A stretch of 64,000 nt of DNA, taken from the NCBI GenBank assembly GCA_002049455.2, contig KV918946.1, positions 89,183 to 153,182 of the forward strand, in the 5' to 3' direction. Source of the stretch: Porphyra umbilicalis. Taxonomy: Eukaryota; Rhodophyta; Bangiophyceae; Bangiales; Bangiaceae. The notes under the pieces were generated by a model. The model was not told the DNA's origin. It worked only from the letters and a program-made list of their open reading frames with translations, and did not search any database. Shown piece by piece: positions 32,250 to 44,285 of the stretch (positions within the stretch are counted from its first letter, which is position 1; every line of letters begins with the position of its first letter). Both the position numbers and the translations under genes were made by a program.

Positions 32250-33250
32250 AACGAACGGTCGTTGCGTCAGCATAGGATGCGGCCATTCCCCGCCATGACG
32301 GACAGCAGGACTACACGATCTCGTCTGCGGAGCACGCACGCACCCCGAGCTGGCGCCGCCACAGACAGCCCCCTCACCTCCCCTCGCTCACAACTCGCTT
32401 CTGCGCGGCGCCGTGACCGCAGAGCACAAGCTTTGTGCTGTGGCGCACAGCGCTCGAGAGCACGCCACCGCAATTGCGCGTGCGTGCGGTATGGTCTGCT
32501 TGCGCCCACCTGCAGCTGGCGCGGCAGACAGAGAGGCAGGCCAGCCACCGGTCATCCACGGGAGATCCGTTGCGCAACCGGCTCGAAGGGGCACGCGAAC
32601 GCTTGGGCGTGAAGCCACGGCCCTGCCCACCCACCCCCGCCCAACAATTTTCGCAGCTGACAGTAGAGGCTGGTTGGATATCGTCTCTCCCCAGCGACCC
32701 ATGCCTTCCCCCGCCCCTATCCCACTGTCGCTGCCGCTCGACGCGCCGGGTGCGCTGTTGGCCCCCACCCCTCCCCCCGCCGACTTCACCGACGGCGAGG
32801 AGCAGCCTGCCGCGCCGCTGACCGCCGCGCGGCAGCGGCGGCGCGTCGGCTTTCCCCTCCTTCCTGCTGCTTTTGCGACGGGCGCCGAGGCCGACGACGG
32901 GCCGCCCGCCGCGCGGCGCGCCGCTGCCGCAACCGTCCGTGTCCGCGGCAGGCGTGGCGGGCGTGGCGCCCGCGGTGGCGGCGCCCGCGGCGGCGGCAGC
33001 GGCGGCAGCACCCGCAACAGGCTCGGCGGCGGCGACGGCGTCCGCCCTCAACGCCGACACCAAGAGCCGGATGCTCGTCTGTCGCCAATCCGGCTACGCG
33101 CTCGCGCTGCAGATACGCCCCCTCGACACCCGCCGGTGCGTCACGTGCCGCACACAGGACCTCCAGCTGACGGTGCTCTGTGACCTCTTTGGTGAGGGCG
33201 GGCGGTAGCGCGGGGGGGGGGCGGGGGCGAGCAGCGATGCTGCACGCGCG
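32250..33250. other. No supported gene
   Basis: Overlapping frames on both strands, for example 32413-33183 plus and 32374-33063 minus, are Ala/Arg/Pro-rich without a recognisable domain. The minus strand could hold the lost C-terminal part of the neighbouring helicase remnant, but I cannot support that. Confidence 0.35.
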
Positions 33251-33254
33251 CGGG

Positions 33255-34770
33255 GGATGCGGTGGCAGAAAGACCCAAACGTCGAGCCGAGAAGCGCGTC
33301 GAGGGTCGGGGGGGAGGGGTCCACCGCCCCCGCCGCCGACGCCGCTGCGGCCGCCGCCGCCGCTGCCGCCACCGCGTCTACCGAGTCATTGCCACCGCAC
33401 CCGGCATGGCCGATGGCGTCCCCGCCGCCGCCGCCGCCGTCACAGCCGTTGCCGACGCCGCCCATGTCACCACCCCCCCGGCTCCCGGAAAGCCGGTTGC
33501 TGCAGAGGCACGCACCCCCCACCGCCACCCACCCCGCCACGCCCCCTGCCGGCGCAGCGTACTGCAACACCGCAGGATATTCACACAAAAAGCAGCTCAC
33601 GTGGTCGCCGTCCTCCCCCCCCCCCCCCCCCCCTGCCCCCCAAACAGGCGCACGAAGTCCCCCCCCTGGGCGGCCCCGCGCCTACGCCGACGAACAAACT
33701 CACGGAGCCCGCCGCGTCGTACCCCCGACGCCCCGCGCAGCCCGCCATTTGGTCGACGCTCCTTCACGAGAGCGGCAGGTACCCCCCCCGCGAAAACTTG
33801 GCGAGCGCCCCAAGCACCATCGTCCGCACCGGCGCGTGCACGCCGACTGCAAACGTGTCGGTGGCAAAGAGGGCGGGCGCGTGGCCCGCCGCAAAGAACG
33901 TCTCAACCAGCTCCTTGACGGTGGGCAGGAAGACGTGGTGTGCGCCGACACCCTGCCTGGGGGCGGTGACGACAGTGAGGCAGTGGCGCAATGCCCGGTG
34001 GGGGCCGGCAGAACCCACATATCCACCGTGATGCGCGCGTCGACAGCGGCGGCCGGGGCTGGCCGGTCGGCGCCGAGGTTGAGCGGGCGCCGCCGCCGTC
34101 ACCGTCGCTGTTGCTGCCGTCGCCGCCGCCGGCGCCGTCGCTGTCGCCGCCGCCGCCGCGCGGGCCAGCTTCGGGCGCGGCGAGCAACCCCGCCAACGCC
34201 CCGTCCACGGCAGAGCGGGAAACAAGGACAGCGGCGGGCGTGCCCCGCCGCGCGACCAGGTGCGCGACCACCGTCACGTTGTCAGACTGGGCGGCGACGA
34301 GCGCCCGCCGACGCTTGGCCGGCGCCACCACGGCGGCGTAGGCGAGGCGCGAACAGGTGGCGGCGCCCGTCGGGACGACGGTCGCTTCGGACGAGGGCAC
34401 GCCCCGGCCGACGCCGTGCGTCACGAGCACCATGTAGGTGAGCGGCACGGCGCGTGCGGGCGTCGTCACCAGCGACACCCGTCGGGGCGGAGAGGCGGGA
34501 AGGAGCGCCCCCGTTGCCGCCACGCGGGGGGGGCCTCTTCCCCAGTGGCGCCGGGGAGGGGGCGGGTGGAGGCGCCCCCCCCCCCTCGCCGGCGGTGGGC
34601 CGAGCCGACCCACGCACCGAGCTCCGCCGCGTCGCCGAATGACGCGGAGAGCGTGACGAGGGTGACGGACGGCGGCAGGGCGTGGATGACCGACTCCCAC
34701 ACGACGACACGCTCCGAGCATGTCCAGTCGAAGCACCAGCCGAGGCACTCGGATTTACTGGTCACAATGG
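33255..34770 (-). pseudogene. Decayed Ski2/MTR4-like DExH RNA helicase fragment
   Basis: Ski2/MTR4 helicases unwind RNA for the exosome. On the minus strand I see the region after the DExH box: ERVVVWESVIHALPPSVTLV, then LSASFGDAAELGAWVG (normally SAT). Next come VSLVTTPARAVPLTYMVLV, then HHVFLPTVKELVETFFAAG, LFATDTFAVGVHAPVRTMVL, and QMAGCAGRRGYDAAGSV (normally GRAGRRG). Order and spacing fit this family well. It is broken: frames change near 34570 and 34150 inside G/C-rich low-complexity insertions, a TGA lies just before QMAG (about 33751), and the Q-motif, P-loop and DExH box are absent or unrecognisable upstream. A weak LLGSTFGSF match marks the left limit. Confidence 0.68.
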
Positions 34771-37700
34771 CCGAAGCCGCTTGTGCTCACGACCAGTGGT
34801 ACGTACGTTGACCTTCAAAATTCAACGTTTGGGCGCTTCTTAAAAAGAACGTTTCCAGCGCAGACTAAGGCAAAAACGAAAAGACAGCTGCGTCGAGCAG
34901 CAGCGACGAAACAGGACGCGTCAGAAACCACGCCCGCCAAACTCGACGTCGACGGCGCCCCCGGGGATGGCGCGGCGGCGGCCGCGGCGCCGCCGGGCGG
35001 CGGCTGTGGAGCCGTCGCCGTCGTCCGCCGCCGCCTCACGCCTTGGCCATTCGCCAGTCACGGGCGAGGGGCTCGGGTGCACCCGCCACCACGGGCTGCC
35101 GCGGCGGCGCCACGGCTGCCGCCCGTCAGAGGGGCGGGCGCGACCGACACGGCTGCGGCGGCCGTGCCGTGGCCGCCGTCGAATTCTGCCGGGCCGCATG
35201 ACGGGCGGCGCCTCCCCCCGCCCCATCGCCGCGGGTGCACCACCGTAGCCGCAGCAGCGGGCGGCCGCGGTGGTGACCCCACTCTTCACCCCTTGCACAG
35301 CTGCGAAACAGCGGCTGTTCGTCCAGGCGGGGGGAAGGGCCACGGCTAAAGGGAGGTGGGGAGGGGATGCCGCCGCCGATAGCCACACGGCGTCCGGCCG
35401 CGTGCGGGTGCCGCGCCCCAGACCGCCCAACGCGGCACGTGGCGCTGCGGCCGCGCGCTTTGGGCGAGCGCGCGTCGCCCGCCCCCCCCTCCGCGCCCTC
35501 CGCAGGCCGGCGGCCGACAGCACCCAGGCACGCGCAGCGGGTTCCTCCGCTGCTGCAGCGTCCCCGTGCTGCGGCGCCGGTGCCCGCGACAGCACCGGCA
35601 AAGACGAAAGCCATCCACCGCGCCACTGCCGGCGTGCGTCTGCCGTGGTAACCGCCCCGAAGGAGCGGCCGCGCCCGAGGTCACGGCCGCCGCGGCCACG
35701 GGCGCACCCCAGCGACCCGCTGTCACTGGCGTCCGCAACGCCGCCGGCTGCGCGCGGGCAGCGCGCCCGTCTTCCTCCCTTCTACTTCCGCGCGCCGGCT
35801 GCCGCCACGTGCCGCCAGTTATCCACCCGCCCGCAGCACCGCAAAAGACAAGCGGCGGGTAGCAGAGCCGCTGCCGCCGGCCACCAATGGCTGGCCTTGC
35901 GTCGGCGGCGGCGTCGGCGGTGGCACCCCCCGCCGCGTCGTCGCCGGCAGTGGCCACCCAACGGCAGCCGCGGCGGCGGCGGCGCCCTCCACCGGCGGCC
36001 CGTCGGGCGAGCCGTCGCCGACGCGCCGGCGCCAGCCGACGTGCCGCCGCGACTGAAGCAGGGCCGCTGCCACCACGGGTACGGGCGGCGGGGTGCGCCC
36101 CCCCCCCCACCCCCGCCCTCCACCCCCAGTGACCGCCCGCCGCGGCGCCGCACGCCGCCTTGTCATTGGCGCCGCCGCCGCCGGCGGACGAGCGCCGCGC
36201 CCCCGTCGCCGCCGGCAGCCACGCCGGCGGGTATGGCCGGCGGTGGCCGCGTCGCCGCCGCCCGCCCCGACCGGCAGCGGATGCGACGGCCGGCCCCGAC
36301 GGGCGGTGGTGCCCGCATTCGTGCGGAGCGCGCGGCCGCCGCCAGTGGCCAAACGCCCACGTGGCGCGGCGGCGTGGGCAGGGCAGAGCCACACGGCGGG
36401 CGCGACGCGGCCGACGTCGGCTGCCCCACCCCGCCCCACGCTGCCGGTCCGCGCGCCACCCGACGGCGACCCGCGCGTGCAACAGCGTGCGCGGCGGCCA
36501 TCCCCCCGACGGTGACGCCACCACCCCCGCCGACGCCGGCCTCACCACCGCCGCGCGTCGCGCACCCCACACGACGACCACGTGGGGCACGGCGGCGGCG
36601 GCGGCGGCCGCCGCCCGCGACGCGGTGGCGCCGTCGACAACAGAGCCGCCGCCGCGGCGACGGCCGACGCGGCGAGCCGCACCGCACCCGCCCGCCGCAG
36701 CCGCAGGGCGAGGGGGGGGGGGGGGGGAGGGTGTCCCGCCAGCGGCGACGCCGACGCCGCCCCCGTCGCCGGCGTGGGTGGGGGCGGCGGACGCGCGCCG
36801 CCGCTCGTCACGCTGGGTCGTCGATGGCCCGCGGTGGCGGTGGCGGGGGGGGGGGGGGGGGCGGCGTAGGCAGAGGGGGCCGGGGGGGGGCGGGGGGGGG
36901 GCAGGGAGGGGGGGGGGGCGGGGGAGTGGCCGTGCCGCCGCGGCGGGCGTTGTGGGCGGTGGGTGTCCGACCGTCCCGCCGACCACCTTGCACAGGCTGC
37001 GGAACGACGCACCGCCGCATCCATCGTGGACTCGAACTTTCGTGCAGGTCCGCAACTGAAGGCGTATTCGCGAAAAACGCCCTGGCCTGGGAACTTGAAA
37101 ATGACCAAACTGAATAAGATACGTTCACCGCACGTCGCAATCACGACGCACTTGCTCGTCACCCCCGCCCTGCGCTGTGTGGGCAACAATCTTCCGAAGT
37201 AAGCCGAGCAGGAAGCCGGAATGAAGCGACGGGAACGGCGGGCGGGAACTGTGAGACATATGACACGATCTGTGTATGGTAGGAGGTGTGTGGCATGCTC
37301 CCCTGCGCACTCCCGCTGTGCGCCAGCCGTACGTACCAGCGCGGGCACTGCCCACCCCGCTCCGCTGCACCCTCCCTCCGTGTGAAGGTCGTACCGGTTT
37401 GGACCTTCCCCCCTCTCCCTCCGGGAGCTCCCCAGCGGCGATGTCAGCGACGGCATGGAGCAGCGCCTCCACCCCCCCGGTCGGCCCGCGGCGCCCAAAG
37501 CGGCCTGCCCGCGACAGCGGGCGCGGCGCCCGCGCAGGGCTCCCCGCTCCCTCCCGCCTGCCGCTTGGTGCAGGTGGACGGGGGCAGGGTCCCCGATTCT
37601 CGGCGGCGGCTCGTCGGTCGCCGAGCCGCCGACCGCCGGCCCCGGCCCGTCGGCGGCTACCAGCAGCGCCGGCGCGGCGCGGCGGCCGACGGCGGCGGGA

Positions 37701-39686
37701 GCGAGGTAGATGTGGCTACGGTAGAGGCACGGCCGTCGCGGTCGCGGTGACGGGGTGCGGGAATAGTGGACGGAATGGGGGGGATGCTAGAGGGACGGGA
37801 CCATTGCTTGTGCGGCGGGTGCCCTACAAGAAAAGAGGACGGGATATCCCGGGTTTTCTGACCCTGAATCCCGGGTTACCCAAGATTGCAGTGGAAACCG
37901 ACCGTCTGCGAGCTCTGTACACGGGATTTCCGAGAAATTTGACACGGGATTTCGGGGTTACTCGTGCGCATCGGAGTCCCTTGATCACGCCCAGTCAAGG
38001 GCGGACATTCGGATGCGGACACGTTGCGTCAAAACATCGTACACGTGAAACTCGTACCGTGTCCACGGTACGAGGAGACGTACACATAAGAAGCGCAAAA
38101 AGGCAGGTAAAAAGCAGATACTTTTGTTACTGATCGTGATGTACAACGATAGAGAAGCTCGTGGTGAATATTGCTACGTGGTTTGCAACCCATTTTTGAC
38201 GTCCTCGTTTTCTTGTAGCTGCTGCTCTTCTCACGCTACCTCTGATGAAAAGATTGTCCCACCTTGACGCATTGATGTCACCTCGTTCCCCATCTGTATC
38301 ATGGAACCCAAACTACTACCCCCCCCCGTCCTTCGATAGGCTCATCCAACAAAGAAGTCCACCCAGAGTCATCATAGTGCTCAACATGGCCCGGTCTGCA
38401 ACGAGCGTGATGGCGACCCGGCTTGCTCCAGATCGACGCGATTCGCATGGTTCAGCAGGTAGACTTTCGATTTGTCGCATATCGGAAAAAACACGTGTGC
38501 TGTGAATGCCCCGAGACGCCCTGATGCGCGTGCTGCCATCTACGGTTGGGGCACGTCTTCAGAAAGCTGGTTCCAACCGGTAAACACTGGGCGTGTGTCG
38601 GTCGCCGCGCGGCGCGCCGCCGCGTACGCGTCGCGCGTCACGCCCATGCGCCGCGCACGCGCGACTGGCAGCCGCCGCGCGCCGCGGGGGTGAGGCGGGG
38701 GGGTGGGGGACCCCCGCCCCGCCCGCCGCCGCCGCCGCCGCCCCGTGGCGCCCGCCGTTGGCGCGGCGGCGGCCGGTGGCCACCCCCCGCCGGCGCGGTC
38801 CCCGCCGCGCGCGCCCGACGCGGACGGCGGCGGCGGCGGCAACGGCGGCCGCGGCGGCGGCCGCGCGGACGCCGCCCGCCCGCCGCCGAGCGGCTGCCGC
38901 CCCACCCGCCGGTACGCGGGGTGGGGGCCACCGCCGGCGCGCGGTGGGCCCCCCCCCGCCCGCCCCCGGTGCGGCGGCGTGCCCCGCGAGACTGCCACGA
39001 CTGTCATGGCACCGGGGGAGGCGGCGGGCGCGGGTGTCCGGCTCCTCCGCCCCCCCCCCCTTTTTTTTTTTGTTGCTCTCTATTCGTCTCTGTGCTGGCC
39101 TGCCCCCGCCGGCGGCGTGACTGCCGGCCGCGCCACGACCGCGGCGGGCAGCGGGGCGGGGGCGGGCCGCAGCGGGCGGGCGGCGGCAGCGGCGGCGGCA
39201 GCGGGACGGTGGCGGCGGTGGCGGCGCGGCGGGGCGGGGCGGGGCGGGGGGGCTCTCCCCGCCACCGCCCATGGGCGTGTGCCTCCCCCCCCCCCCCCCC
39301 TTTGCAATTCCCCCCCCGAGTGTACCGCCGCCCGTCGGGGCGCCGTTGGCGCGCATGGACCCGCCACCCGTGGGCGGCCGCCGCCGCGCCCGCCCGCGCC
39401 GCGCGCCCGCGTCGGCAGCGGCGCGGCGCGGCGGTCGGCGGCGGCGCCCGTGGGCGTCGCCCCGCCGGCGGGGGTGTGCCCCAGGGGGGGGGGGGCACTG
39501 CCGCGGCGGGCGCGGCGGCGGCGGCAGCCGCTGCCGCCACCGCCGCCGCCGCCGCCGCCGCTGCCGCTGCCGCCGCCACCGCCACCCGCCGCTGTGGGGG
39601 CGGCCGACGCGGCCGGCGGTGGGGGCGGCGGGGGCACGTGCGGCCGCGACGCGCGGTCCACCCCCGGCACCCCGTGGCGGCGGTCG
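34771..39686. other. Long GC-rich low-complexity region without a supported gene
   Basis: Nearly every frame is open because of CGG/GCC-type composition; several frames exceed 500 codons on both strands, and the translations are only Ala/Arg/Gly/Pro runs. 37860-38560 is an AT-richer island with no gene. It contains a perfect 11-bp palindrome with a 2-base loop at 38051-38074 (ctcgtaccgtg/cacggtacgag). I see no domain, RNA gene or transposon end. Confidence 0.5.
36705..36930 (+). other. Cluster of long G runs (G-quadruplex potential)
   Basis: The plus strand carries many G tracts of five to over fifteen bases separated by one to a few bases, especially at 36712-36728 and 36845-36925. This density can fold into G-quadruplexes, but no gene function is implied. 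Confidence 0.7.
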
Positions 39687-39692
39687 TATATA
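39687..39692 (+). promoter_or_regulatory. Possible TATA element upstream of the GT2 gene
   Basis: TATATA stands alone in extremely GC-rich DNA, 283 bp before the proposed start codon at 39975. If used, it supports the short N-terminus chosen for the glycosyltransferase. No other promoter element was recognised. Confidence 0.3.
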
Positions 39693-39974
39693 GGCGTGGC
39701 GTCCACGTTGGCGGGCGGCACCGACGGGTGTCGGCGGCACGGCAGACGCGCCCGCCCCACCCGCCCCGTGCGCGGCCGGCTCCGCGCGCGGTGCGTCGTG
39801 CCGCCCGCGCCCGCCGGCGCGTCGGGGGTGCCTCGGCCGCCTGCGTGGCGGCCGCCCGACCGGCGCACCCCGTGGGGGTGGTGCCCCACCCTTCGCCGCG
39901 TGCCGACGCGGGCGGTCCCCCTGACGCGCCGCCGCCCCCCCCCCCCGCGGCCCGTTGCCGCGGCGGTCGCCACG

Positions 39975-41438
39975 ATGCGGTTACTCTCGCAGCAGCAGGA
40001 GCGGACCGTCCGCGGCGCCTTTTCCCTCGCCTGGGTGGTGCTGGTGGTGTTTGCGCCCGCCGCCCTCTTTTACTTTGTGGACCTGTCGGTCGTCAATGTC
40101 ATCTACTGGATCAGCATCCTGTCGATTAGCATCACCAACGTGGCCATCTTCCTCGAGCTGCTGCTCGCGCCGTTTTGGGACCGCTACCTTGAGCGCTCCA
40201 AGGCCGGGCCGGTGGACTTTGGCACCCGCCACATTGTCGCCATGGTGTCGGCGTACCTCCCCAATGAGATTGACATCCTCTCCGAGACCATCCAGCGGAT
40301 GATAGCTGCGGAGCGGCCGACTGAACACACGATGCTCACGGTCTTGATTGACCACAATGGGGGCAAGGACGCTCAAGTCAAGCGCCTGGAGGGTATCGTC
40401 GCGGGCTTCAACGCGGAGCTCGGCCCGGACGCGCCCGTGCGGGTGGTGGAGGTGGAGAATAAGACGTCCCGCTCCAAGGCGGAAAACATCAACTATGCAC
40501 TCGACTACATGCGGTCGATGCAGCCGCCGCCCGAGATGGTCGCCCTCTACGACGCGGACCACCAGCCGGCGCCCGACGTGTTTGTGCTCGCCGCGGGGCG
40601 CCTCGAGTCGTCGGGCGCGGACGTGCTGCAGGGGCGCGCCATCATCCACCAGGGCTACCCGCTCATCGCGCTCGAGTACGACATTATCTACACGGTGTTT
40701 TGGAATGGGGGGCAGCTGCTCCGCGGGTGGGGCCTCTTTGGCGGCTCCAACGGCTACTGGCGGTTTGAGGTGCTCTCCCAGATTGGGATGGACGAGACGC
40801 GGCTGACGGAGGACATCGACTCGTCCTTTCGTGCGCTCCGCGCCGGCTACCTCATCGAGTACGACAGCAGCTTGCGGTCGTACGAGGAGGCGCCGCCGTC
40901 CCTGTACGACCTCTTCCGCCAGCGCCTCCGCTGGGCACAGGGGTGGGGGGAGGTCACCGAAGGCCACTGCTTGGCCATGTTTGCCAACAACCCCTACTTT
41001 ACCCTCCTCTCCCGCATCGGCGTGTTTATGCTCCTCCCGTGGCGGGAAGTCACCACCGTGTACGTGTCGCACCAGGCGCTGCTTGCGGGCACCGCCTCGA
41101 TCATCCGGTGTGGGGGGTTCGCGTGCATCAACAAGCCGCTGCTCTTTTTTGCGGCGCAGGTGATTGTCATCCCGTGGCTCAACGTGGCCATGGCGTACAA
41201 GCTCAGCCGCGGCTACCGCCACCCAGACCTCCGCTGGTGGCACTATGTGGTTTATGCGGCGGGCAGCCCTGTGTATGAGACGCTTAAGTTCCTCACGTCA
41301 GTCCTTGCGCACGGGCGCAACTTGGTGGGCATGAAGAATTGGCGTGTGACTAAGCGCAAGGAGGCCGACGGCAAGACGGTGGCGAGCGACATGTCATCGG
41401 TGTCGGACGCGAGCGTGGCCACCGCCGTGACGGGCTGA
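39975..41438 (+). CDS. Membrane-bound processive family 2 glycosyltransferase
   Basis: This is a predicted beta-polysaccharide synthase of the cellulose/chitin/hyaluronan-synthase type (GT2), using a nucleotide-sugar and extruding glycan through the membrane. The 487-residue protein has two N-terminal membrane segments (residues about 14-66), then the catalytic domain with DAD (193-195), TED (278-280) and the QRLRW product-binding motif (316-320). C-terminal membrane segments follow (about 345-400). The open frame reaches 420 codons further upstream, but that part is low-complexity. The ATG at 39975 in the context gccacgATGcgg gives the usual bacterial-like layout. There is no PilZ or plant-CesA insertion, so the product (cellulose, mannan, chitin or other) cannot be told. 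A broken copy of its C-terminus lies at 46540-46830. Confidence 0.88.
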   Translation: MRLLSQQQERTVRGAFSLAWVVLVVFAPAALFYFVDLSVVNVIYWISILSISITNVAIFLELLLAPFWDRYLERSKAGPVDFGTRHIVAMVSAYLPNEIDILSETIQRMIAAERPTEHTMLTVLIDHNGGKDAQVKRLEGIVAGFNAELGPDAPVRVVEVENKTSRSKAENINYALDYMRSMQPPPEMVALYDADHQPAPDVFVLAAGRLESSGADVLQGRAIIHQGYPLIALEYDIIYTVFWNGGQLLRGWGLFGGSNGYWRFEVLSQIGMDETRLTEDIDSSFRALRAGYLIEYDSSLRSYEEAPPSLYDLFRQRLRWAQGWGEVTEGHCLAMFANNPYFTLLSRIGVFMLLPWREVTTVYVSHQALLAGTASIIRCGGFACINKPLLFFAAQVIVIPWLNVAMAYKLSRGYRHPDLRWWHYVVYAAGSPVYETLKFLTSVLAHGRNLVGMKNWRVTKRKEADGKTVASDMSSVSDASVATAVTG

Positions 41439-42796
41439 GCGGGGGCAGGGGCAGGGGGGGGGTTGGGAGGTAGGGGGGCCCCGCGATGGGTGCGGCTGTA
41501 ACCGATGGACCCGACCAACCGATGGAGCGAGCTTGCCGTGTACAAGAAGCAAACGACTAAAGTGAAGAGTGGAGCGTCAAACAAACAAACAATGACTGCT
41601 TGCAATTAATAACCGACACACTGTCTGCACCTGACCGAGGCTGCTCGGTCAGGTACAGAAAAAAAAAAAAAAAACAGGCAAAGCGCCCGAGGTGCCGGCT
41701 GGCGGCGTGGGGGATGGTCGACGACGAGAGCGCCAACCTCCAGACACTGCCGCGGCCAACAGGCGCACCGGGTGCCGCAGGCTGGCGCCTGAAAGGCGCA
41801 TTGGGGCAGCGACACTCGCTCTTGGGCCAAGAGATTACGATAGGCCAACCAGGTGGAGCAATTCCCACAGGGCTGAGAAACTGCCTGTGGTCAGGTCCAG
41901 ACTGGACCGACCGGTGGAGGTGGATGGCGTGGAAGCCCCAAACACCGGGGGTCGTTGGGGCGGAGCCGCGTGGCGGCTGCCGCCACTGTGGTGCTCCGTG
42001 GGAGCACGAGCGCACGAGGAGGCGCCAGCGCAGCTTGACGCTGAGGGGCAAAGGGCGGAGCCGCTTGCAAAAGCGGGGGCGCGCGGAGCGCGCCGTCGGG
42101 TGTGGACGTTTGGGGTCAGTCTGGGCAACGGCACTGCCGGTAGGTAGATAAGCAGTGGGTGGTGAGGGCAGGCAGGAGAGACAGAGAAGCAGGAAACACA
42201 CCGCCACCACACGCTCAACACTCGCTGCGTTGGACGAGGGGGGCGCTGCGCTAAGCGGACGCACGGCACTCCGCGACGCCCAGCTGTGGGACGTCCAGCC
42301 GTGGCCCACGGCGGAGCGCCGCCACGTCTGGCGCGGCCGCGGTACCCGCCGCGGCCGACCCGTAGACCGGTAGCCGCCGTTTGGCCAGCGGCCGCACCCA
42401 ACTGCCGCCAGCACACGGCCCGCCGCCGCGCCCGCGAGGTCGCCGCGGACCGCCAGACGGGTCGAGCGCAAGACAGGCCACCGCAGTGGCCGCCGCCTCG
42501 GCGGGGTCCGCCACCGCCACCCACAAGCGTGCAGCGGTTGGGGCGGATGAGCGGGCTCCGCCGCGGGCGGCGGCGAGCATCGACGCGTGCGCCGCGTCGT
42601 TGCACCCGTGGGGCGACTAGATTAACAACAGCGGGCGGGGGTACCGCCACCGCTCGTGGCGCCTGGTTCAACAAGTCCGGCCGCAGCCACCACCGTCTCC
42701 ACGCCTGTGCGGGCACAAGTGCCACCCAACGGTCCACGTCATACAGCTTTGACGCGGCACCAAAAGGAAAGAAACGACTGCGGGTGCCATAGCGCG
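41439..42796. other. Spacer between GT2 and SufE genes, no supported gene
   Basis: The first 250 bp are the GT2 3' flank, with an A17-type run at 41659. Long frames at 41835-42851 and 41557-42471 (minus) are Arg/Ala/Pro-rich. A segment near 42700-42780 (FFPFGAASKLYDVDRWVALV) looks less random, but I recognise no family and place no gene. Confidence 0.4.
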
Positions 42797-43893
42797 TCAC
42801 CACCAACCCCCCTCCCCCCCCCCCCCATTGACGGCACCGCCCCCTCGCCACGCGCCCCGTGATGGGCGGTCACAGCTGCGCCCACCCCCGCCTACGTGCC
42901 TGCCGCGGACCCGTCCGTGCCCCCCCCCCGTCGTCGGCCGCGCCATTCCCCCCCCCCGCGCCGCCACGGCCGACGCGCCCGCGTCGGCGGCCGCCCCCAA
43001 CGCGGTGGCCTTGCTCTTGACGAGCGCGAGCATGTTGAGGAAGCCATTGTTGCGCCCCGGCGTGAGGGACACGGACAGGCCGCTTTCCGTGATGAAGGCC
43101 GGGTCGATCGCCGCAATCGCCTCGGGCGTGCACCCATTGACGCCGCGGAGGAGCAGGGCGGCGAGGCCTTTGGTCAACTGCGCGTCCGAGTCGGCCACGT
43201 ACGAGACGGTGCGGGCGGCGGGGTCGAGCGTCGCCGACAGGTAGACGGTCGAGAGGCAGCCTGGGACCTGCGCGGGGGAAGCAGGAGCACAAGCAAGGAA
43301 AGACGAGCACGCAAGGGGGAGTGTCCAGAAGAGAGAGTGCAACAGCGCACACAAACACTCACCCGTGCACAGCAGCAAGAGCGTCAGTCACCAAGCGCGC
43401 AGAGTTGACAACCCCCGCCGCCTTTGCCCCACCCTTGTGGCCAACGCGGCGACGACGGCAGCGTCCGCAGGGCACTCGACACGCACACGGCCGTCGCACG
43501 CGTCCCTCCCCTCCGCTTCAATTCCAAAACGCCAGCGCGCGGGGACCGTACCTTGTTGGCAGGCGTTTTGAGCTCCTCCGCCATGGGCGCGAGCTCCTTG
43601 GCAAAAAACAGCAGCTGCTGGTAGCGCAGCTTGGCGTCGGGGACGGCCTTGAACATGGACGTCAGCTTGTTCAACTCGGGCGTCAGCGCCAAGCCCGCAT
43701 CGCCGGCCATGTGCGGCGGCGCGGCGGCAGCGGCGGCGGCGGTGGCGGCCGCCGCCGCCGCCGCCCCCGCCCCCGCCGACCGCCACGGCAGGGGCGACCG
43801 CCGCCGCCGCACGCAGGCGCGGGCGTGGCGGGCGGCGGGGGCGCAGGGCAGGGGGAGTGGCGCCGCAAACGCAGGGCGGGTGGGCAGCGACAT
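42797..43893 (-). CDS. SUFE: SufE-like sulfur acceptor (plastid Fe-S cluster assembly), two exons
   Basis: SufE takes sulfur from the cysteine desulfurase SufS and stimulates it during Fe-S cluster assembly in plastids. Exon 1 (43893-43552) encodes an Arg/Ala-rich leader of about 70 residues that fits a plastid transit peptide, then [30 protein letters not shown] and ELKTPANK. Exon 2 (43267 to 42797) begins [10 protein letters not shown], with the active-site Cys of the family (VPGCxS). It continues through [19 protein letters not shown] and [15 protein letters not shown]. The intron (43551-43268) has GTACGG and GCGCAG borders in phase 0. The Gly/Arg-rich tail after residue about 205 is not typical, so the last exon may end differently. 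The gene is divergent from the decarboxylase, with 392 bp between starts. Confidence 0.88.
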
Positions 43894-44285
43894 GGCGAGC
43901 GTTGGGGGGGACGGTAGGGGGGGCAAAGGGGGGGGGGAGCGACTCGGACGGGAGAGGGGCGGCGGGGGCGGGCGGGGGCGGCGGCGGTGGAAGGTGGCGG
44001 GCGACGGCGCCGATGGGGGCCGCGGTGGTCGCGGGTGCGGCGGAGCTCGAGTCGGGGATTTGCAGTTTTCACCCGAGGTTCCCCACGATCACACGGCGCG
44101 ATGCCGCGGCATTTCGACATAGCCGTCGCCCGTGGCGCGTCTCGTGGCGTAACTGGCCGACCACTGCCGCCAGCGCCCCACACCCGCTCGTCATCCACCC
44201 GCCCCTGCCCGCCTTTGTTCAGACGTACCGGCGCACGGCCGCCCCCCCCCCCCCCCCCCCCACTTTGCCCCTCGGACGCCCTGAC

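Noticed and set aside
39981-41243. 420-codon minus-strand ORF
   Set aside because: It is antisense to the GT2 glycosyltransferase.
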